From Pseudomonas laurylsulfatiphila (GTDB taxonomy: Bacteria > Pseudomonadota > Gammaproteobacteria > Pseudomonadales > Pseudomonadaceae), in assembly GCF_002934665.1 (NCBI RefSeq), contig NZ_NIRS01000008.1:62001-126000 (forward strand): a stretch of DNA of 64,000 nt, given 5' to 3'. Shown here piece by piece: positions 45,272 through 54,080 of the stretch. Under the pieces are notes generated by a model, which saw only the letters and a list, made by a program, of their open reading frames with translations, was not told where the DNA came from and searched no databases. Numbering within the stretch: the first letter of the stretch is position 1; each line of letters opens with the position of its first letter. Both the position numbers and the translations under genes were made by a program.

Positions 45272-45396
45272 GTGCTCACTGCGAACAAAAGCAGCGATGC
45301 AGTATTAACGGTCACCCGAGCAGCAGTACCTGGCATTGGTTGTGTGACTGCACAGCAGGCCCCGGGTACTCGTCTCAGGACATTGGAGCGTCGTAG

Positions 45397-47076
45397 ATGA
45401 GTAACAAGAATAACGATGACTTGAAGCAACAAGCCTCCGAAAACACCTTGGGGCTGAATCCTGTCGTTGGATTGCGTGGAAAAGATCTACTGGCTTCTGC
45501 TCGCATGGTGCTCAGGCAGGCCATCAAACAACCGATTCACAGCGCCAAGCATGTCGCCCATTTCGGTCTTGAACTCAAGAACGTGTTGCTAGGTAAATCC
45601 GAGCTTCTTCCGAATGGCGATGACCGTCGCTTCGCCGATCCGGCCTGGAGCCAGAACCCGCTCTACAAACGTTATTTGCAAACCTACCTGGCGTGGCGCA
45701 AGGAACTCCACGACTGGATCGATGACAGCAACCTGCCGGCCAAGGACGTCAGCCGCGGGCACTTCGTGATCAACCTCATGACCGAGGCCTTCGCCCCGAC
45801 CAACACGGCGGCCAACCCGGCAGCGGTCAAACGTTTCTTCGAGACCGGCGGTAAAAGCCTGCTCGACGGCCTCTCGCATCTGGCCAAGGACCTGGTACAC
45901 AACGGCGGCATGCCGAGCCAGGTCAACATGGGGGCATTCGAGGTCGGCAAGACCCTGGCCGTGAGCGAAGGTGCAGTGGTGTTTCGCAATGACGTGCTGG
46001 AACTGATCCAGTACAAGCCCACCACCGAACAGGTGCACGAGCGCCCTTTGCTGGTGGTGCCACCGCAAATCAACAAATTCTACGTTTTCGACCTCAGCCC
46101 GGAAAAAAGCCTGGCGCGGTTCTGCCTGCGCAGCAACGTGCAAACTTTCATCGTCAGCTGGCGCAATCCGACCAAGGAGCAGCGTGAGTGGGGCCTGTCG
46201 ACTTACATCGAGGCGCTCAAGGAAGCGGTCGACGTGGTCACCGCGATCACCGGCAGCAAGGACGTGAACATGCTCGGCGCCTGCTCCGGTGGCATCACCT
46301 GCACCGCGCTGCTGGGCCATTACGCAGCGATTGGCGAGAACAAGGTCAACGCCCTCACCCTGCTGGTCAGTGTGCTCGACACCACCCTGGACAGCGATGT
46401 GGCGCTGTTCGTCGATGAACAAACCCTCGAAAGCGCCAAGCGCCACTCCTATCAGGCCGGCGTGCTGGAAGGCCGCGACATGGCGAAAGTCTTTGCCTGG
46501 ATGCGCCCCAACGACCTGATCTGGAACTACTGGGTCAACAACTACCTGCTGGGCAACGAGCCACCGGTGTTCGACATCCTGTTCTGGAACAACGACACCA
46601 CCCGCTTACCGGCCGCGTTCCACGGCGACCTGATCGAAATGTTCAAAAGCAATCCATTGATTCGTCCGAATGCACTGGAAGTGTGCGGCACACCGATCGA
46701 CCTGAAGCAGGTCACCGCCGATATCTTTTCCCTGGCCGGGACCAGCGACCACATCACCCCGTGGCGCTCCTGCTACAAGTCGGCGCAACTGTTCGGCGGC
46801 AATGTTGAATTCGTGCTGTCCAGCAGCGGGCATATCCAGAGCATTCTGAACCCGCCGGGCAATCCGAAGTCGCGCTACATGACCAGCACTGAAATGCCCG
46901 CCAATGCCGATGACTGGCAGGAAGAGTCGACCAAGCACGCCGATTCGTGGTGGCTGCATTGGCAGGCCTGGCAGGCACAGCGCTCGGGCAACCTGAAAAA
47001 AGCTCCGCTGAAACTGGGCAACAAGGCGTACCCGGCGGGCGAAGCTGCCCCGGGCACTTATGTACATGAGCGGTAA
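45397..47076 (+). CDS. phaC1: Class II poly(3-hydroxyalkanoate) synthase 1
   Basis: The 559-residue synthase polymerises medium-chain (R)-3-hydroxyacyl-CoA into PHA at the granule surface. The lipase-like box G-A-C-S-G-G holds Cys296; Asp451 (S-D-H-I-T-P-W) and His479 (S-G-H-I-Q-S) complete the catalytic triad at the positions usual for class II enzymes. It is the first gene of phaC1-phaZ-phaC2-phaD. A REPIN separates it from phaZ, which may change the expression of the downstream genes. Confidence 0.97.
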   Translation: MSNKNNDDLKQQASENTLGLNPVVGLRGKDLLASARMVLRQAIKQPIHSAKHVAHFGLELKNVLLGKSELLPNGDDRRFADPAWSQNPLYKRYLQTYLAWRKELHDWIDDSNLPAKDVSRGHFVINLMTEAFAPTNTAANPAAVKRFFETGGKSLLDGLSHLAKDLVHNGGMPSQVNMGAFEVGKTLAVSEGAVVFRNDVLELIQYKPTTEQVHERPLLVVPPQINKFYVFDLSPEKSLARFCLRSNVQTFIVSWRNPTKEQREWGLSTYIEALKEAVDVVTAITGSKDVNMLGACSGGITCTALLGHYAAIGENKVNALTLLVSVLDTTLDSDVALFVDEQTLESAKRHSYQAGVLEGRDMAKVFAWMRPNDLIWNYWVNNYLLGNEPPVFDILFWNNDTTRLPAAFHGDLIEMFKSNPLIRPNALEVCGTPIDLKQVTADIFSLAGTSDHITPWRSCYKSAQLFGGNVEFVLSSSGHIQSILNPPGNPKSRYMTSTEMPANADDWQEESTKHADSWWLHWQAWQAQRSGNLKKAPLKLGNKAYPAGEAAPGTYVHER

Positions 47077-47091
47077 CTGACACACCCGCCC

Positions 47092-47198
47092 CCCTGTAGG
47101 AGCGAGCTTGCTCGCGATGGACGTTAACGATAACGCGTTCTTTCCGGATTAACGCGTTGCACTTGAGTTCATCGCGAGCAAGCTCGCTCCTACAGGGG
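47092..47198. repeat. REPIN (GAGCGAGCTTGCTCGCGA type) inside the pha operon
   Basis: Inverted arms at about 47092-47119 and 47171-47198, between phaC1 (stop 47076) and phaZ (start 47240). Confidence 0.92.
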
Positions 47199-47239
47199 AT
47201 CGGGAAGAATTCGAGAGAACGACCCACAGGGCCTGAAGC

Positions 47240-48094
47240 ATGCCGCAACCCTTCATATTCCGTACCGTCGACCTGGATGGCCAGACGCTCCGCACGGCGG
47301 TACGCCCCGGCAAGCCTCACTTGACGCCCCTGCTGATTTTCAACGGCATCGGCGCCAACCTGGAGCTGGTGTTCCCGTTCATTGCGGCGCTGGACCCGGA
47401 CCTGGAAGTCATTGCCTTCGACGTACCCGGCGTCGGCGGTTCGTCGACGCCAAACCGGCCGTATCGTTTTCCGGGGTTGGCCAAGCTCACGGCGCGGATG
47501 CTCGACTATCTCGACTACGGTCAGGTCAATGTCATCGGCGTGTCCTGGGGTGGCGCCCTGGCCCAACAGTTCGCCTACGACTATCCGGAGCGCTGCAAGA
47601 AACTCGTGCTGGCCGCCACGGCGGCGGGTGCGGTGATGGTGCCGGGCAAACCGAAAGTGCTGTGGATGATGGCCAGCCCGCGACGCTACATCCAGCCGTC
47701 CCACGTAATCCGCATTGCGCCGATGATCTACGGTGGTGCGTTCCGTCGCGACCCGACGCTGGCCGCCAGCCATGCGGCCAAGGTGCGTTCGGCGGGCAAG
47801 CTCGGTTACTACTGGCAGCTGTTCGCCGGCCTCGGCTGGACCAGCATCCACTGGTTGCACAAGATCCGCCAGCCGACCCTGGTGCTGGCCGGCGACGATG
47901 ACCCGTTGATCCCGTTGGTCAACATGCGCTTGCTGGCCTGGCGGATTCCCAACGCCCAGTTGCACATCATCGATGACGGTCATCTGTTCCTGATTACCCG
48001 GGCCGAAGCGGTGGCCCCGATCATCATGAAATTCCTGGAGGAGGAGCGCCAGCGCGCGGTGATGCATCCGCGTCCGGCGCCATTGGGCAGTTAA
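47240..48094 (+). CDS. phaZ: Intracellular medium-chain PHA depolymerase
   Basis: The 284-residue alpha/beta hydrolase releases 3-hydroxyacids from stored PHA. The lipase box G-V-S-W-G-G has Ser102; an Asp in A-G-D-D-D-P-L-I-P (about 220-222) and His248 in D-G-H-L-F complete the triad. This size and place between two synthases is typical of pseudomonads. It has no signal peptide, consistent with action on granules in the cytoplasm. Confidence 0.96.
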   Translation: MPQPFIFRTVDLDGQTLRTAVRPGKPHLTPLLIFNGIGANLELVFPFIAALDPDLEVIAFDVPGVGGSSTPNRPYRFPGLAKLTARMLDYLDYGQVNVIGVSWGGALAQQFAYDYPERCKKLVLAATAAGAVMVPGKPKVLWMMASPRRYIQPSHVIRIAPMIYGGAFRRDPTLAASHAAKVRSAGKLGYYWQLFAGLGWTSIHWLHKIRQPTLVLAGDDDPLIPLVNMRLLAWRIPNAQLHIIDDGHLFLITRAEAVAPIIMKFLEEERQRAVMHPRPAPLGS

Positions 48095-48209
48095 AGCGCT
48101 GCATCAGCGGTCGGCAGGACGCCACGCCGCGCAACAACCCGTTACAGCGTCTATGGTGTTCTGGTTCAGTGTGTTTGTTTTTGGCCTGAAGACGAAGGAG
48201 TGTTGAATC

Positions 48210-49892
48210 ATGCGCGAGAAACCAGCGAGGGAATCCTTAGCGACTCCCGCCGCGTTCATCAATGCACAGAGTGCGATTACCGGCCTGCGCGGCCGGGATC
48301 TGCTGTCGACCCTGCGCAGTGTGGCCGCCCATGGCTTGCGCAACCCACTGCACAGCGCCCGGCATGCCCTCAAGCTCGGCGGTCAGCTTGGCCGCGTGCT
48401 GCTGGGTGAGACCCTGCACCCGACCAACCCTCAGGACGCTCGCTTCGCCGACCCGGCGTGGAGCCTCAACCCGTTTTATCGCCGTAGCCTGCAGGCCTAT
48501 CTGAGCTGGCAGAAGCAGGTCAAAAGCTGGATTGACGAGAGCAACATGAGCCCGGACGACCGCGCCCGCGCCCACTTCGCCTTCACCTTGCTCAACGACG
48601 CCGTATCGCCCTCCAACACCCTGCTCAACCCACTGGCGGTCAAGGAGCTGTTCAATTCCGGCGGTAACAGCCTGGTGCGGGGCATCGGCCATCTGGTGGA
48701 CGATCTGCTGCATAACGACGGCCTGCCCCGGCAAGTCACCAAGCAAGCGTTCGAGGTCGGCAGGACGGTCGCCACTACCACCGGAGCCGTGGTGTTCCGC
48801 AACGAGCTGCTGGAGTTGATCCAGTACAAGCCGATGAGCGAAAAGCAGTATTCCAAGCCCCTGCTGGTGGTACCGCCGCAAATCAACAAGTACTACATTT
48901 TCGACCTGAGCCCGCACAACAGTTTCGTCCAGTACGCCCTGAAAAACGGCCTGCAAACCTTCATGATCAGCTGGCGCAACCCGGATGTGCGTCACCGCGA
49001 ATGGGGGCTCTCGACCTACGTCGAAGCCGTGGAAGAAGCGATGAATGTCTGCCGGGCGATCACCGGCGCACGTGAGGTCAACCTGATGGGCGCCTGCGCC
49101 GGCGGACTGACCATTGCCGCACTGCAAGGTCATTTGCAGGCCAAACGGCAGCTGCGCAGGGTGTCCAGCGCGACGTATCTGGTGAGCTTGCTCGACAGTC
49201 AGCTGGACAGCCCCGCTACGCTGTTCGCCGACGAGCAGACACTGGAGGCTGCCAAGCGCCGCTCCTATCAGAAAGGTGTGCTGGACGGACGTGACATGGC
49301 CAAGGTCTTCGCCTGGATGCGCCCCAACGACCTGATCTGGAGCTACTTCGTCAACAACTACCTGCTGGGCAAGGAGCCACCGGCGTTCGATATCCTCTAC
49401 TGGAACAACGACAACACGCGCCTGCCTGCGGCCCTGCATGGCGACCTGCTGGACTTCTTCAAGCACAACCCGCTGACCCACCCGGGCGGACTGGAAGTGT
49501 GTGGCACGCCGATCGATTTGCAGAAGGTCACCGTCGACAGCTTCAGCGTCGCCGGCATCAACGATCACATCACACCGTGGGACGCTGTGTATCGCTCGAC
49601 GCTGTTGCTCGGCGGCGAGCGGCGCTTCGTGCTGTCCAACAGCGGTCATGTGCAGAGCATCCTCAACCCGCCGAGCAACCCGAAAGCCAACTACATCGAG
49701 AACGGCAAACTGAGCAGCGACCCCCGCGCCTGGTATTACGACGCCAAACATGTCGACGGCAGTTGGTGGACCCAATGGCTGGGCTGGATTCAGGAACGCT
49801 CCGGCGCGCAGAAGGAAACCCACATGGCGCTCGGCAACCAGAACTACCCACCGATGGAGGCAGCACCCGGTACTTACGTGCGCGTGCGCTGA
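48210..49892 (+). CDS. phaC2: Class II poly(3-hydroxyalkanoate) synthase 2
   Basis: The 560-residue synthase is a paralogue of PhaC1 with box G-A-C-A-G-G (Cys296), Asp452 in N-D-H-I-T-P-W and His480 in S-G-H-V-Q-S. It polymerises medium-chain 3-hydroxyacyl-CoA. It follows phaZ by 115 bp, room enough for a local promoter, and precedes phaD by 59 bp. Confidence 0.97.
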   Translation: MREKPARESLATPAAFINAQSAITGLRGRDLLSTLRSVAAHGLRNPLHSARHALKLGGQLGRVLLGETLHPTNPQDARFADPAWSLNPFYRRSLQAYLSWQKQVKSWIDESNMSPDDRARAHFAFTLLNDAVSPSNTLLNPLAVKELFNSGGNSLVRGIGHLVDDLLHNDGLPRQVTKQAFEVGRTVATTTGAVVFRNELLELIQYKPMSEKQYSKPLLVVPPQINKYYIFDLSPHNSFVQYALKNGLQTFMISWRNPDVRHREWGLSTYVEAVEEAMNVCRAITGAREVNLMGACAGGLTIAALQGHLQAKRQLRRVSSATYLVSLLDSQLDSPATLFADEQTLEAAKRRSYQKGVLDGRDMAKVFAWMRPNDLIWSYFVNNYLLGKEPPAFDILYWNNDNTRLPAALHGDLLDFFKHNPLTHPGGLEVCGTPIDLQKVTVDSFSVAGINDHITPWDAVYRSTLLLGGERRFVLSNSGHVQSILNPPSNPKANYIENGKLSSDPRAWYYDAKHVDGSWWTQWLGWIQERSGAQKETHMALGNQNYPPMEAAPGTYVRVR

Positions 49893-49951
49893 CGTTCAAC
49901 GCGCCACGGCCGCTGCCGGCCGTGGCAAGACCCGATCATTAAGAAGACTGG

Positions 49952-50572
49952 ATGAAAACCCGCGACCGGATCCTCGAATGTGCCCTGCAGTTGTTCAATC
50001 AGAAGGGCGAACCGAATGTCTCCACCATGGAAGTTGCCAATGAAATGGGCATCAGCCCGGGCAACCTCTACTACCACTTTCACGGCAAGGAACCGCTGAT
50101 ACTCGGGCTGTTCGAGCGCTTTCAATGTGAACTGCAACCGCTGCTCGACCCACCGTCCGACGTCGAATTGGGCCCCGAGGATTACTGGCTGTTCCTGCAT
50201 CTGATCGTCGAACGCCTGTCCCACTACCGGTTTCTGTTCCAGGACCTGTCGAACCTCGCCGGACGCCTGCCGAAACTGGCCAAGGGCATTCGCAACCTGC
50301 TCAATGCACTCAAGCGCACGCTGGCGTCGTTGCTCGCACGATTGAAGGCTCAAGGGCAATTGGTCAGCGACACTCAGGCGTTAGGGCAACTGGTGGAACA
50401 GATCACCATGACCCTGCTGTTTTCACTGGATTACCAGCGGATACTCGATCGCGAAGGCGAGGTGCGGTTGGTGGTTTACCAGATCATGATGCTGGTGGCG
50501 CCGCATCTGTTGCCACCGATCAAAGTGGCGACGGAGCAAATGGCGATGCAGTACCTGGAAGCACACGAGTAA
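49952..50572 (+). CDS. phaD: TetR-family regulator of PHA genes
   Basis: The 206-residue protein has an N-terminal TetR helix-turn-helix (residues 8-52: T-M-E-V-A-N-E-M-G-I-S-P-G-N-L-Y-Y-H-F) and an all-helical ligand domain. In P. putida PhaD activates the phaC1 and phaI promoters and probably senses an acyl-CoA. Last gene of the + strand pha cluster; a REPIN and a bidirectional terminator follow. Confidence 0.95.
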   Translation: MKTRDRILECALQLFNQKGEPNVSTMEVANEMGISPGNLYYHFHGKEPLILGLFERFQCELQPLLDPPSDVELGPEDYWLFLHLIVERLSHYRFLFQDLSNLAGRLPKLAKGIRNLLNALKRTLASLLARLKAQGQLVSDTQALGQLVEQITMTLLFSLDYQRILDREGEVRLVVYQIMMLVAPHLLPPIKVATEQMAMQYLEAHE

Positions 50573-50590
50573 GCCTGACACCCGCCAACC

Positions 50591-50682
50591 CTGTGGGAGC
50601 GAGCTTGCTCGCGATGGCGTCTGTTCAGCCAACATGGATGTCGACTGATACACCGCTATCGCGAGCAAGCTCGCTCCCACAG
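50591..50682. repeat. REPIN (GAGCGAGCTTGCTCGCGA type) after phaD
   Basis: Inverted arms at about 50591-50616 and 50657-50682, between the phaD stop and the shared terminator. Confidence 0.92.
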
Positions 50683-50715
50683 TGGGCTTGTGTCGCTCAG
50701 AAATCCGCGCACAAA

Positions 50716-50752
50716 CAAAAACGCCCGACCTTGGCAGGCCGGGCGTTTTTTT
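50716..50752. terminator. Bidirectional terminator between phaD and phaF
   Basis: A stem with outer arms A-A-A-A-A-C-G-C-C-C-G / C-G-G-G-C-G-T-T-T-T-T, with A-run and T-run on the two sides, between convergent genes. Confidence 0.88.
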
Positions 50753-50764
50753 GAGCCCTGAAAA

Positions 50765-51622
50765 TCAGGACTGACTGGTTGGCGTCGATGGAGCTGGCGC
50801 GGCAGTCGGGGTGACAGCAGGGGTTGGCGCGGTCGCGGAGTTAGAGGCGCTGACCGGAGCGGCTGCCGGGGTTGCCGGCTTGGCAGCTGCTACTGCTGGT
50901 TTTGGCGCGGCGGCTTTTGGAGCTGCCGGCTTCTTCACTGCAGGTTTTTTCGCAGCAGCAGGTTTGGCTGCGGGCTTGGCGGCGGCGGGTTTTGCTGCAG
51001 CTGTTTTAGCCGCAGGCTTGGCCGCTGCTGGTTTGGCGGCAGGTTTCGCAGTAGCAGGTTTGGCGGCTGCAGTTTTAGCGGCAGGCTTGGCAGCAGGTTT
51101 AGCCGCTGCTTTTGCCAGTGGCTTGGCGGCCGTTTTCGCGGCTGGCTTGGCGGCGGCAGTCTTGGCAGCAGGTTTGGCCGCCGCGGTTTTCGCCGCAACA
51201 GGCGCAACCTTGGCACCGGTCAGTTTTTCGATTTGCTTGGTCAGGGTCTCGACCTTGCTGTGCAGTGCCTTGACTTCGTTGCGGCTCGGTACGCCCAGAC
51301 GCGAGATGGCGCTGTTCAGACGCTTGTCGAAAGCACCTTCCAACTCATCCCACTTGCCCAGTGCACGATCTTTCACGCCGCTGATGCGCGATTTGGCCGA
51401 AGAAGCGGAGTCCTTGGCGGCGTCGACTGTCTTGCCAACAGCGCTCTTGGTGAGCTTCTCGGCTTTCTCGCCGTCCTTAACCAATGCATCGAAGAGTTTG
51501 CTGCCGTCAGTGTCGATCTTCGAGTACACGCCTAAACCAGCCAGCCAGATTTTTCGGGAGTAATCTTCAACCTTCCCGATCCACGAGCTGCCTTCTTTTT
51601 CGGTTTTCTTTTTAACAGCCAT
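50765..51622 (-). CDS. phaF: PHA granule phasin with histone H1-like tail
   Basis: The 285-residue protein has an N-terminal phasin domain (about 1-140, with W-I-G-K-V-E-D-Y-S-R-K-I-W-L-A-G-L-G) that coats PHA granules, and a long C-terminal tail of A-A-K-P-A-type repeats, very rich in Lys, Ala and Pro, which binds DNA like histone H1. In P. putida PhaF spreads granules with the nucleoid at division. The ATG at 51622 follows AAGGAG. It starts 10 bp after phaI and is cotranscribed with it. Confidence 0.96.
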   Translation of the reverse strand: MAVKKKTEKEGSSWIGKVEDYSRKIWLAGLGVYSKIDTDGSKLFDALVKDGEKAEKLTKSAVGKTVDAAKDSASSAKSRISGVKDRALGKWDELEGAFDKRLNSAISRLGVPSRNEVKALHSKVETLTKQIEKLTGAKVAPVAAKTAAAKPAAKTAAAKPAAKTAAKPLAKAAAKPAAKPAAKTAAAKPATAKPAAKPAAAKPAAKTAAAKPAAAKPAAKPAAAKKPAVKKPAAPKAAAPKPAVAAAKPATPAAAPVSASNSATAPTPAVTPTAAPAPSTPTSQS

Positions 51623-51632
51623 CCCGTTCTCC

Positions 51633-52055
51633 TTAAGATTTACGCGCGACACGTTCGAGCAATGCCGTCAGCTCATCGAGCTTAGCAGAGAGTGTCTCAA
51701 CGTCATGTTTAGACGGAATGCCGATACGATTCAAGGCACTTGCGACACGCGTGTCGAACGCCTTCTCGACCTTGTCGAGTTGAACTTCGACACGGCCTTT
51801 GAAAGTGCTGACTTCACTCTTGACTTCATCGATCTCGGCATTGGCCGCTTCAAGTTTCTCAGCGACTACTTTTTTGCCTTTCTTTTCAACAACCTGACCA
51901 GCCTTGATCAGCTCTTGAAAGTATTCGCTGCCCTCTTGGCCGACCTTGGCGTAGGCGCCCAGGCCTGCCAGCCAGATCTTGCGGGCATAGGATTTGACGT
52001 CGCCCAGCGTGCTGGTCGATGCGTCGATTTTTTTCTTCAAAATAACTTTGGCCAT
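51633..52055 (-). CDS. phaI: PHA granule phasin
   Basis: The 140-residue phasin shares the W-L-A-G-L-G-A-Y segment and the helical region of PhaF but lacks the histone-like tail. It covers the granule surface. The ATG at 52055 has GAGGTG 6 bases upstream. First gene of the phaI-phaF operon, transcribed towards the phaC1ZC2D cluster. Confidence 0.95.
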   Translation of the reverse strand: MAKVILKKKIDASTSTLGDVKSYARKIWLAGLGAYAKVGQEGSEYFQELIKAGQVVEKKGKKVVAEKLEAANAEIDEVKSEVSTFKGRVEVQLDKVEKAFDTRVASALNRIGIPSKHDVETLSAKLDELTALLERVARKS

Positions 52056-52128
52056 GGTGCACCTCACGCGCAGAAGGTTTGAGGAACTGCCCGGATAAGT
52101 GTCGGGCTCTGGCACAAAGTAGGGAGAA

Positions 52129-52158
52129 AAATTAGAAACGGCACCCTAACAACTGCAA
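52129..52158 (-). promoter_or_regulatory. Possible sigma70-type promoter of phaIF
   Basis: On the minus strand TTGCAG (52158-52153) and TAATTT (52134-52129) are 18 bases apart, about 75 bases before the phaI start. The match is moderate; PhaD is expected to act near here, but no clear operator was identified. Confidence 0.35.
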
Positions 52159-52175
52159 CAAAACCACGGGCGATC

Positions 52176-52247
52176 CTGTAGGAGCCGGCTTGCTGGCGAA
52201 TCGATGGTGGCCGTGATGCCGCCTTCGCTGGCAAGCCAGCTCCTACG
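52176..52247. repeat. REPIN (GGAGCCGGCTTGC/GCTGGCAAGCC type) upstream of phaI
   Basis: Imperfect inverted arms at about 52176-52200 and 52222-52247, between the PHA-system gene stop and the phaI promoter region. Confidence 0.85.
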
Positions 52248-52255
52248 GGTCACGA

Positions 52256-52531
52256 TCAGACCAACGCTTTATCCAGCGCCTTTTCGATTTCCGCTTTGAT
52301 CATGCCGCTCATGGCCGACATCATCAGGCCCAACTCCACATCGACCTTGATCGAATCTTCACTGACATGCACCGCACCCTTCACACCCGAGCGTTTGAGG
52401 TTCAGGGTGTCACCGGACCACTGCGGCTCCAGGCCATACTGATCGGACAGTTTCTGCGCCAGCTTGTCGGCCTTCTCGCGAGCCGCTTCCTTGCCCAGGC
52501 CGTGGGCACGTTCAACACTAATACGGGCCAT
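52256..52531 (-). CDS. Polyhydroxyalkanoic acid system family protein
   Basis: The 91-residue protein (M-A-R-I-S-V-E-R-A-H, then G-L-E-P-Q-W-S-G-D-T-L) belongs to the small family found beside PHA phasin genes, whose fold recalls polyketide cyclase-like proteins. Its role is unknown. It is transcribed in the same direction as phaIF but a REPIN and about 120 bp separate them. It is divergent from ubiE. Confidence 0.85.
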   Translation of the reverse strand: MARISVERAHGLGKEAAREKADKLAQKLSDQYGLEPQWSGDTLNLKRSGVKGAVHVSEDSIKVDVELGLMMSAMSGMIKAEIEKALDKALV

Positions 52532-52686
52532 TGAATGACTCCTGCTTTGTGGATGCTTTCCCGGGGCATCTTGACCTCTGCTGCGTCAAAACGTCCCGAT
52601 GGTTGCCCATCTTACCTTCAGCCTTGCCAAGACAAAGCATGCCTTGGGGATTAGAATGTCGCGCATTCTCTTTTGGTGACAGCGAT

Positions 52687-53457
52687 ATGACTGATCAGCG
52701 CAAAGGCAGCGATGCCGAACCCACCACTCACTTCGGCTTCAAAAACGTTCCGGAAAGCCAGAAAGCGGAAAAAGTCGCTGAGGTTTTCCACTCGGTAGCC
52801 GCCAAGTACGACCTGATGAACGACCTTCTGTCGGGCGGCATGCACCGTCTGTGGAAGCGTTTCGCGATCGAACTGTCGGGCGTTCGTGCCGGCAATCGCG
52901 TACTCGACATCGCCGGTGGCACCGGCGACCTGACCAGGAAGTTCTCGCACCTGGTAGGCCCGACCGGCCAGGTCGTACTGGCCGACATCAACGAGTCCAT
53001 GCTCAAGGTCGGCCGTGATCGCCTGCTGGACCTCGGTGTGGCCGGCAACGTCGAATTCGTCCAGGCCGATGCGGAAAAACTGCCGTTCCCGGACAACCAT
53101 TTCGACTGCGTGACCATCGCCTTCGGCCTGCGCAACGTGACCCACAAGGAAGACGCCCTGCGCTCGATGCTGCGCGTGCTCAAGCCGGGTGGCCGCTTGC
53201 TGGTGCTGGAGTTCTCCAAGCCGACCAACGCGCTGATGTCCAAGGCCTACGACGCCTACTCGTTCGCCTTCATGCCGTTGATGGGCAAGCTGATCACCAA
53301 CGACTCGGAAAGCTATCGCTACCTGGCCGAATCGATCCGCATGCACCCGAACCAGGAAACCCTGAAGTCGATGATGGTCGAGGCCGGTTTCGACCGCGTG
53401 ACCTATCACAACATGACCGCAGGCATCGTTGCCCTGCACCGCGGCATCAAGCCCTGA
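52687..53457 (+). CDS. ubiE: Ubiquinone/menaquinone biosynthesis C-methyltransferase
   Basis: The 256-residue class I SAM methyltransferase performs the C-methylation of the benzoquinol ring in ubiquinone synthesis. The SAM motif V-L-D-I-A-G-G-T-G-D and the family segments Y-D-L-M-N-D-L-L-S-G-G and I-A-F-G-L-R-N-V-T are present. The ATG at 52687 gives the known length; the frame is open further upstream without family sequence. It overlaps ubiJ (TGATG). Confidence 0.97.
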   Translation: MTDQRKGSDAEPTTHFGFKNVPESQKAEKVAEVFHSVAAKYDLMNDLLSGGMHRLWKRFAIELSGVRAGNRVLDIAGGTGDLTRKFSHLVGPTGQVVLADINESMLKVGRDRLLDLGVAGNVEFVQADAEKLPFPDNHFDCVTIAFGLRNVTHKEDALRSMLRVLKPGGRLLVLEFSKPTNALMSKAYDAYSFAFMPLMGKLITNDSESYRYLAESIRMHPNQETLKSMMVEAGFDRVTYHNMTAGIVALHRGIKP

Positions 53458-54080
53458 TGCTGCTCGCCGGCCTGCTCGCCAGCGTTGAACTCGGCCTGAA
53501 CCGGGTGCTGCGACTCGACAGCACGGCGCTGCCGCGGCTGGCGCATCTGACCGGCAAAGTGATTGCCGTCGATTGCCGCAGCCCGGCGCTGCACCTGTTC
53601 ATCCTGCCCAGCGACGAAGGCCTGATGCTCGCCTCCCAGTGGGAAACCGGCGCCGACTGCACCTTGCGTGCACCGGCTTCAAGCCTGTTGAAGCTGGCCA
53701 TGAGCAAGGACAAGACCTCGATCCTGCACAGCCCTGAAGTCGAACTCGACGGCGACAGCGGCGTGCTGCTGGAACTGGCGGCGATCCTCCAGGACCTGGA
53801 GCTGGACTGGGAGTACGAGCTCTCACGCTGGCTCGGCCCGGTCGCCACACAACTGGTCGGCGGCCACCTGCGCAGTCGCGCCCGCTGGTACCAGCAAGGC
53901 TTTGCCAGCCTGGGCCAGAACCTGGGCGAATACCTGGCCGAAGAATCGCGCACCCTTGTCGGTCAGCGCGAAGCCGAAGCCCGATTCAGTGAACTGGACC
54001 AGATCAAGCTCGATCTGGAACGTCTCGAGGCGCGTTTCGAGCGCCTTTCCCGATCCCTCGACCCAAGCGATAACGCATGA
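53457..54080 (+). CDS. ubiJ: Ubiquinone biosynthesis accessory factor UbiJ (SCP2 domain)
   Basis: The 207-residue protein has an SCP2 sterol-carrier-like domain in about residues 15-115 and a C-terminal coiled coil (R-E-A-E-A-R-F-S-E-L-D-Q-I-K-L-D-L). In E. coli UbiJ binds polyprenylated intermediates and helps to form the Ubi metabolon. It lies between ubiE and ubiB and overlaps both (1 and 4 bp), which is the standard order. Confidence 0.94.
   Translation: MLLAGLLASVELGLNRVLRLDSTALPRLAHLTGKVIAVDCRSPALHLFILPSDEGLMLASQWETGADCTLRAPASSLLKLAMSKDKTSILHSPEVELDGDSGVLLELAAILQDLELDWEYELSRWLGPVATQLVGGHLRSRARWYQQGFASLGQNLGEYLAEESRTLVGQREAEARFSELDQIKLDLERLEARFERLSRSLDPSDNA

Noticed and set aside
50765..51230. 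Lys/Ala/Pro repeats of phaF as possible tandem-repeat or CRISPR-like array
   Set aside because: The periodicity is that of the histone H1-like protein tail; repeats are irregular in DNA and have no spacers.
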